DNA of 36,898 bases from an uncultured bacterium (GTDB lineage Bacteria > Bacteroidota > Bacteroidia > Chitinophagales > CAIODY01), in the NCBI GenBank assembly GCA_903857255.1, contig CAIODY010000070.1, positions 1-36,898 of the forward strand, written 5' to 3'. Of this stretch, positions 32,572 to 36,898 are shown in pieces. Below the pieces are notes generated by a model. The model worked only from the letters and a program-made list of their open reading frames with translations, had not been told where the DNA came from and searched no databases. The number at the start of each line of letters is the position of its first letter. Positions within the stretch are counted from its first letter, which is position 1. Both the position numbers and the translations under genes were made by a program.

Positions 32572-32736
32572 TTATTGCAACGGCATGTTTGCCAATTCAT
32601 GCACATAATCTTTCTTCATTCTTTTCACCACAATTAATAATCCCACAAAAAATGCGAAGAAAATAATTAGTGAAACGATGGGATAAATTGCAGCATAGTG
32701 CATATTATCAGCGTATTGTTTGATGAATTTGAACAT
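32572..32736 (-). CDS. ccoQ: cbb3 oxidase small subunit CcoQ/FixQ
   Basis: A 54-residue membrane protein, too short for a usual ORF cutoff. It begins MFKFIKQYADNMHYAAIYPI, has one transmembrane helix (VSLIIFFAFFVGLLIVV, about 21-37) and a short positively charged cytoplasmic tail KRMKKDYVHELANMPLQ. Length, single helix and tail are those of the FixQ/CcoQ subunit of cbb3 oxidases, which stabilises the CcoNOP complex. Its position between ccoNO and ccoP is the standard one. Start ATG 32734-32736, stop TAA 32572-32574. Confidence 0.9.
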   Translation of the reverse strand: MFKFIKQYADNMHYAAIYPIVSLIIFFAFFVGLLIVVKRMKKDYVHELANMPLQ

Positions 32737-32756
32737 GACTTTTGTTTTTTTTATTT

Positions 32757-32918
32757 ACCACATAGAAACATAGTTATCATAGTTTTAGAAAGCTTTGCTT
32801 TCGCTATGGTTCTCTATTTCAACTCGTTTCAAAATTTTAGAGTTGCATAGAAAATAAATTTTAACATAGAACTTCAACTAACTTTTTTCAACTATTGTTT
32901 TCTATATGCCTATGTGGT
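32757..32918. repeat. Candidate miniature element with ACCACATAG inverted ends, between ccoNO and ccoQ
   Basis: A 162-bp AT-rich spacer element. It starts ACCACATAG (32757-32765) and ends CTATGTGGT (32910-32918), perfect 9-bp inverted ends, with looser similarity continuing inward for about 30 bp (ACATAG...ATAGTT against ATATAG...ATAGTT). The interior repeats CATAGAA-type words several times. The sequence fills almost exactly the space between the ccoNO stop and the ccoQ start, apart from a few bases at each side. It looks like an interspersed intergenic repeat or MITE; no target-site duplication is clear. Confidence 0.5.
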
Positions 32919-32924
32919 TTGTTT

Positions 32925-35066
32925 TTATTTTGTAGTTAATGTATCTGTCTTATTTTGTTTAGAAATATCAACGCCCAATCGTTGTAAATACGCAATCACA
33001 GCAATGATTTCACGGTCGCTTTTCACTTCGATGTTATCTGCTTTCAAACTGTTGCTAATGCCTTCAGCTTGTTTCATCAAATCATCGTTCGCTATTTTTT
33101 CATAGCCCACAGGATAAGGCACACCCAACGTACGCATCGCATTAATCTTGGCTTCGGTGTTTAAAATGTCTAATTGTTTTTCAATCATAAATGCGTAAGA
33201 AGGCATCACCGAACCTTCACTCATAGATTGTGGTTCGCGAAGATGGCGGAAATGCCAAGCATCAGATTTTTTCAAATTGCCCACACCTTCACGAGCTAAA
33301 TCGGGTCCTGTACGTTTGCTACCCCATTGGAATGGATGGTCGTAAACAAATTCACCAGCTTTAGAATATTCGCCATAGCGTTCAGTTTCACTGCGGAACG
33401 GACGAACCATTTGTGAGTGACATACATAACAACCTTCACGGATGTAGATATCACGACCTTGCAATTCAAGCGGTGTATATGGTTTCACACTGCTGATAGT
33501 TGGAATATTTGATTTGATTAAGAAAGTTGGAATGAGCTCAACCATGCCACCAATCAAGATTACAACCAAACTCATGATTAACATTTGCACAGGTCGGCGT
33601 TCTAATAATCTGTGCCAATGTTCGCCTGCATGAGGCACATAATTTTTTTCCAATGGTGCTGCTTCGGCTGCTTCATTGGCAATTAATTTTCCTGAACGAA
33701 CTGTTTTAAATAAATTGAAAACCATCACCAAAACACCCACCAAATACAATGTGCCACCTAATGAACGCATCATGTAGAAAGGTTTTAAGTGTACTACGGT
33801 TTCTAAGAATGAATATTTCAATTGTCCACCCGGAGTAAATTCTTTCCACATTTCACTTTGTGTGAAACCAGCCCAATACATAGGAATAGCGTAGAAAATT
33901 ATTCCCAATGTGCCAATCCAGAAATGGAAGTTGGCTAATTTTTTAGAGTACAATTTTGTTCCAAAAATTCTTGGCAATAGCCAATACAACACACCAAAAG
34001 TTAAGAAACCATTCCAGCCCAATGCACCAATGTGAACGTGTGCAATAATCCAATCAGTAAAGTGTGCTACTGCGTTGATGTTTTTCAAACTCAACATGGG
34101 TCCTTCGAAAGTTGCCATACCATAACAGGTTACAGCTACCACGAAGAATTTTAAAATTACATCGTCTCTAACTCTGTCCCAAGCGCCACGAAGTGTCAAC
34201 AAGCCATTTATCATTCCACCCCAACTTGGGAAAATTAACATGAATGAAAATACAACACCTAATGATTGTGCCCAATTAGGCAAAGCTGTGTACAACAAGT
34301 GATGCGGACCAGCCCAGATGTATAAGAAAATCAAAGCCCAAAAGTGAATGATAGATAATTTGTAAGAGAACACTGGGCGATTTGCAGCCTTAGGCATGAA
34401 GTAATACATGATACCCAAGTAAGGAGTTGTCAAGAAAAACGCCACCGCATTATGTCCGTACCACCATTGCACTAAAGCATCTTGAACACCAGCATACAAA
34501 GAATAACTTTTCAAAAATGAAACTGGTAATTCCATGGAGTTAACAATGTGCAACACTGCAACCGTAACAAATGTGGCGATGTAAAACCAAATTGCCACAT
34601 ACAAATGTTTTTCTCTTCTTTTAATAATTGTACCAATCATATTGATACCAAACACCACCCAAATCAAAGCAATAGCAATATCAATTGGCCATTCTAATTC
34701 AGCATATTCTTTACCACTTGTAATGCCCATTGGCAGTGTGATGGCGGCTGCAACAATAATCAGTTGCCATCCCCAAAAATGTATGTAGCTAAGTGTGTCG
34801 CTAAACATTCTTGTTTTCAACAAACGTTGCAACGAATAATAAACACCCATAAACAAACCATTTCCAACAAAAGCAAAAATCACGGCATTGGTATGTAACG
34901 GACGTAATCGCCCAAACGAACCATACTGTGTAATGTTGAGTTGCGGAAATACCAATTGCAGCGCTATATAAAGCCCTGCTAACATGCCAACTACGCCAAA
35001 AATAACAGAGGCATAGGCGAAGTTTCGCACTATCTTGTTGTCGTAATAAAATTTCTCTACTTGCAT
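32925..35066 (-). CDS. ccoNO: Fused cbb3-type cytochrome c oxidase subunits I and II (CcoN-CcoO)
   Basis: The catalytic haem-copper subunit and the membrane-bound mono-haem cytochrome c subunit in one 713-residue chain, a fusion typical of Bacteroidota. The CcoN part (about 1-460, twelve helices) has haem ligand H58 in RPLHTNAVIF, CuB ligands H205 (WWYGHNAVAFFLT), H255 and H256 (WAGPHHLLYT), and H343/H345 in IIAHVHIGALGWNGF for the two haems. The CcoO part begins about 485 (HRLLERRPVQ), with a membrane helix and the haem c site EGCYVCHSQMVRPF (C546, C549, H550). It reduces O2 to water with high affinity and pumps protons. It is preceded by ccoS (67 bp) and followed by ccoQ, with a repeat between. 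Confidence 0.97.
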   Translation of the reverse strand: MQVEKFYYDNKIVRNFAYASVIFGVVGMLAGLYIALQLVFPQLNITQYGSFGRLRPLHTNAVIFAFVGNGLFMGVYYSLQRLLKTRMFSDTLSYIHFWGWQLIIVAAAITLPMGITSGKEYAELEWPIDIAIALIWVVFGINMIGTIIKRREKHLYVAIWFYIATFVTVAVLHIVNSMELPVSFLKSYSLYAGVQDALVQWWYGHNAVAFFLTTPYLGIMYYFMPKAANRPVFSYKLSIIHFWALIFLYIWAGPHHLLYTALPNWAQSLGVVFSFMLIFPSWGGMINGLLTLRGAWDRVRDDVILKFFVVAVTCYGMATFEGPMLSLKNINAVAHFTDWIIAHVHIGALGWNGFLTFGVLYWLLPRIFGTKLYSKKLANFHFWIGTLGIIFYAIPMYWAGFTQSEMWKEFTPGGQLKYSFLETVVHLKPFYMMRSLGGTLYLVGVLVMVFNLFKTVRSGKLIANEAAEAAPLEKNYVPHAGEHWHRLLERRPVQMLIMSLVVILIGGMVELIPTFLIKSNIPTISSVKPYTPLELQGRDIYIREGCYVCHSQMVRPFRSETERYGEYSKAGEFVYDHPFQWGSKRTGPDLAREGVGNLKKSDAWHFRHLREPQSMSEGSVMPSYAFMIEKQLDILNTEAKINAMRTLGVPYPVGYEKIANDDLMKQAEGISNSLKADNIEVKSDREIIAVIAYLQRLGVDISKQNKTDTLTTK

Positions 35067-35133
35067 ATTGTTTAGAATTGAATTTTTAGTTTGAATTGAT
35101 TTTAGTTTTTAAATAACTGCCCACTTTTTTGTT

Positions 35134-35283
35134 TCATTTTTCTATTTCGTTGTCGAATAACATCCTTACCGAAGGCGTATAATCATCATCGTATTGTCCG
35201 TTTTTCACACTCCATAAAAAAGCAACTAAAAAGCCTCCTGCTACCAAAATACTTGCACCGATTAAGAGGAAAAATGCACTCAT
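35134..35283 (-). CDS. ccoS: cbb3 oxidase maturation protein CcoS
   Basis: A 49-residue membrane protein, below the usual ORF cutoff. It starts MSAFFLLIGASILVAGGFLV, one transmembrane helix, then AFLWSVKNGQYDDDYTPSVR and MLFDNEIEK. The WSVKNGQYDD(D/L) motif after the helix is the hallmark of CcoS/FixS, which is needed for cofactor insertion into CcoN. In most bacteria ccoS follows ccoI, a copper P-type ATPase; ccoI is absent from this window, and ccoS instead is the first gene of the oxidase operon directly behind the double-operator promoter. Start ATG 35281-35283, stop TGA 35134-35136. Confidence 0.93.
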   Translation of the reverse strand: MSAFFLLIGASILVAGGFLVAFLWSVKNGQYDDDYTPSVRMLFDNEIEK

Positions 35284-35305
35284 AGTGGTTGCTTTTTTTA
35301 CATCG

Positions 35306-35370
35306 CAAAACTATTAGCACCGCAAGCTGATGGCTATGATTAGCATCAAATCAACAACTGATTTTTATCA
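35306..35370 (-). promoter_or_regulatory. Double CRP/FNR-type operator and promoter of the ccoS-ccoNO-ccoQ-ccoP operon
   Basis: On the minus strand: distal operator AACTGATAAAAATCAGTT (35373-35356), a perfect 7-4-7 palindrome with core TGAT-N4-ATCA at 35370-35359; 10 bp; proximal operator TGATGCTAATCA (35348-35337); 23 bp; -7 box TAGTTTTG (35313-35306). The distances are those of the ccoG promoter and of the promoter at 23834-23899, to the base. The start should be near 35301, 18 nt before the ccoS ATG. The remainder of the intergenic space (35374-35507) shows no further feature except AT-rich runs. Confidence 0.78.
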
Positions 35371-35507
35371 GTTTATAACAATTGAAATGGCTATAAAAAA
35401 AGTGTAGTGGCTGAAAAGCCTTTGTAGGAAAGAGTTTGAAAACAATATTTTTTTACCAAAAAAAATATTTTGGGTAAGCTAATGCAACGCTGATGAATAA
35501 ATTAGTT

Positions 35508-36533
35508 TTACAAATTTATCAATCTGCCTATCATTTCTTTCATCAAGCCGCCTTTATCGCTATCGGAAGTGTTAACACCTTTCGATTTCAAATCGTATTG
35601 GTGTAAAATGGCAAACACTTGTTTGATTTTATGAGCTGAATAATGCTGCGATGCTATTTTATAATCAGCCAATAGCTTAGTAGGATACTGCGAATGAATG
35701 CCCATTGCCTTTGCCGTATCGCCTTCGCTCATGCCTTGGCAATTTTGATAAATCAATACTTTTGAAAAATAGTTATACAGCGATGCAACTACCATCACCA
35801 TTGGGTTGGCTTTATCATTGGCGATGGAATATTGCACAAATTTAAACGCTTGTTGAAAGTTTTTGCTGCCTAATGATTTCTGCAATTCATACACGTTGTA
35901 ATCTTTGCTGATACCAATATATTTCTCCACCGAATCGTTGCCGATTTCTTTGTTTTTATCGCAATTCAAAAAAAGTTTTGAAAGCTCGTTGGCAATTTTT
36001 GATAAATCAGTGCCCAAATATTCCTTCAACAAAGTGGTGGTTTCAGTGCGTATTTTATAACCTTGCTGATGCACATAATTTTTCATCCAATTTTCTACAT
36101 CCCATTCCTTTATTGCTTCTGCTTTTAGGTGAATAATTTGTTCGCTTTTGCTGATGAGCTTGCCTAATGATTTCCTTTTGTCTAATTCTTTGTGTTTATA
36201 ACAAACTACAAAGATGGTGGATGGCAAAGGCTTTTCGAAGTATTGATTCAGGTTATCGAAATCTTTTAAATCAGCGGCTTCTTTTAAAATTACTACTTGA
36301 AAATTACTCATCATGGGGAAACGCATGGCAGTATCTAACACTTGTTTCCAATTAGAATCTTTGCCATAAAGCACTGATTGATTGAAACTTTTTTCAACAT
36401 CGCTCAATGCATTATTTTCAATAAAATCGCTGATGGCATCAATATAAAAAGCTTCTTCGCCTTCTAAAAAATAAACAGGCTTATATTTTTTTTGCTTGAG
36501 TTCGGCTAATATTTCTTCAAATTTCTTTGTCAT
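35508..36533 (-). CDS. holA: DNA polymerase III delta subunit
   Basis: The clamp-loader delta subunit, 341 residues, which opens the beta clamp for loading on DNA. The N-terminal part KYKPVYFLEGEEAFYIDAIS is the HolA signature (usually P-x-Y-x-L-x-G-x-[DE]), followed by LYGKDSNWKQVLDTAMRFPM and QVVILKEAADLKDF, an AAA+-like but ATP-site-less domain, then the helical domains with YLGTDLSKIANELSKLFLNC and the C-terminal collar GLMKEMIGRLINL. Length and order of motifs are normal. It stands apart from the oxidase operon (224 bp) and is on the same strand. A TAACTTCG box about 10 bp upstream might be its -7 element. Confidence 0.95.
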   Translation of the reverse strand: MTKKFEEILAELKQKKYKPVYFLEGEEAFYIDAISDFIENNALSDVEKSFNQSVLYGKDSNWKQVLDTAMRFPMMSNFQVVILKEAADLKDFDNLNQYFEKPLPSTIFVVCYKHKELDKRKSLGKLISKSEQIIHLKAEAIKEWDVENWMKNYVHQQGYKIRTETTTLLKEYLGTDLSKIANELSKLFLNCDKNKEIGNDSVEKYIGISKDYNVYELQKSLGSKNFQQAFKFVQYSIANDKANPMVMVVASLYNYFSKVLIYQNCQGMSEGDTAKAMGIHSQYPTKLLADYKIASQHYSAHKIKQVFAILHQYDLKSKGVNTSDSDKGGLMKEMIGRLINL

Positions 36534-36732
36534 AATTTCATTGGCGAAGTTATTATACTGGCGTTAATAATTGAAAAAGTTTGAAAAACTATATCTTCGA
36601 AAATGGATTTCATAAAACCAGTTTTTTTTAGCCATTATCAAAGTTTGTTCTTCAACAATATCCTTTGAATTGTTGGTGAACCAAAACTAACGGTGCATCA
36701 AAATAATTTACTTTTTCCGCTTGTTTTCACCA
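36534..36732. other. Intergenic stretch upstream of holA, no gene
   Basis: No convincing coding region on either strand. There is an imperfect inverted repeat, TTCTTCAACAAT (36648-36659) against ATTGTTGGTGAA (36669-36680), with 10 of 12 positions pairing around a 9-base loop, which could be a terminator of a gene beyond the window. A TAACTTCG element at about 36542-36549 (minus) may belong to the holA promoter. The rest is AT-rich with no recognised feature. Confidence 0.5.
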
Positions 36733-36898
36733 CCAAGCTTCTTTTTCAAAAAACCAAGCTTCTTTTTTCAAAAACCAAGCTTCTTTTTCAAAAAACCAAA
36801 CCTCTTTTTTAAAAAAAGAACCTTCTTTTCAGCAATACCAAACCTCTTTTTGGCAATGTATCCTTCTTCCGCAAAAAACCAAGCTTCTTTTTTATAAA
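36733..36898. repeat. 21-bp-period minisatellite running into the right window edge
   Basis: Eight units start at 36733, 36754, 36775, 36796, 36817, 36838, 36859 and 36879 (seven steps: six of 21 and one of 20 bp). The first three and the last have the core CCAAGCTTCTTTTT; units 4 and 6 have CCAAACCTCTTTTT; units 5 and 7 are degenerate. Each unit places a T-run and an A-run in fixed positions. Since 21 bp is two helical turns, the runs are helically phased, which suggests intrinsically curved DNA. Stop codons interrupt the reading frames I checked, so it is not evidently coding; the array may continue beyond the window. Confidence 0.8.

Noticed and set aside
36733-36898. Coding of KEAWFF-type heptapeptide repeats by the minisatellite
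   Set aside because: Stop codons flank the stretch closely in the frame that I checked and no start or neighbouring domain is visible; treated as non-coding unless the adjoining sequence shows otherwise.
36733-36898. CRISPR array at the right edge
   Set aside because: The 21-bp units are contiguous, with no unique spacers and no cas genes.

Overview
The window is AT-rich, densely coded chromosomal DNA from a member of the Bacteroidota, most likely a Chitinophagales/Sphingobacteriales-type bacterium. Signs of this are a type IX secretion C-terminal sorting domain, TlpA/DUF4369-like lipoproteins, a DUF3467 protein, a fused ccoN-ccoO oxidase gene, FixG/FixH/CcoS/CcoQ in the Bacteroidota arrangement, and promoters of the TTG-N18-20-TAnnTTTG type. 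No rRNA, tRNA, CRISPR array, integrase or transposase was seen.

Left part (1-7616, all minus strand): a branched-chain amino acid dehydrogenase cut by the window edge, a KirBac-type potassium channel, a DUF3467 protein, coaD, a TerC membrane protein, a membrane protein with an HEFGH zinc-protease motif, a TlpA-like lipoprotein, a BamA/TamA-like barrel and gatB. Middle (7777-18282): a Wzz/O-antigen polymerase pair (plus), pyrB and pyrR (minus), an orphan lipoprotein (plus), PAP2 phosphatase plus LptF/G permease (minus), a type IX secreted protein, and two adjacent kynurenine-pathway genes (3-hydroxyanthranilate dioxygenase and ACMS decarboxylase) with a rhodanese-like protein. At 18534-23434 (plus) lie a 1021-residue TPR protein and an outer-membrane barrel partner.

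Right part (23439-35283, all minus) is a micro-oxic respiration region. In transcription order it holds ccoS, fused ccoNO, ccoQ, ccoP, then a two-gene restriction-modification unit, then ccoG, ccoH, a TauE/UreH-like copper or heavy-metal exporter, a soluble PAS histidine kinase, a receiver-CRP/FNR fusion regulator and a small unknown protein. holA follows, and the window ends in a 21-bp-period minisatellite.

The most interesting signal is regulatory. Three promoters (upstream of ccoS, ccoG and the unknown 123-residue protein) have exactly the same geometry: a TAnnTTTG box, 23 bp, a TGA(T/C)-N4-(A/G)TCA operator, 10 bp, then a second such operator. If the start site lies about 5 bp past the box, the operators centre near -41.5 and -63.5. 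This looks like a double-site CRP/FNR regulon, and the receiver-CRP fusion encoded inside the cluster is the natural candidate regulator. The restriction-modification pair sits between a bidirectional terminator behind ccoP and the ccoG operators. Several families of dispersed palindromic repeats occupy the intergenic spaces.
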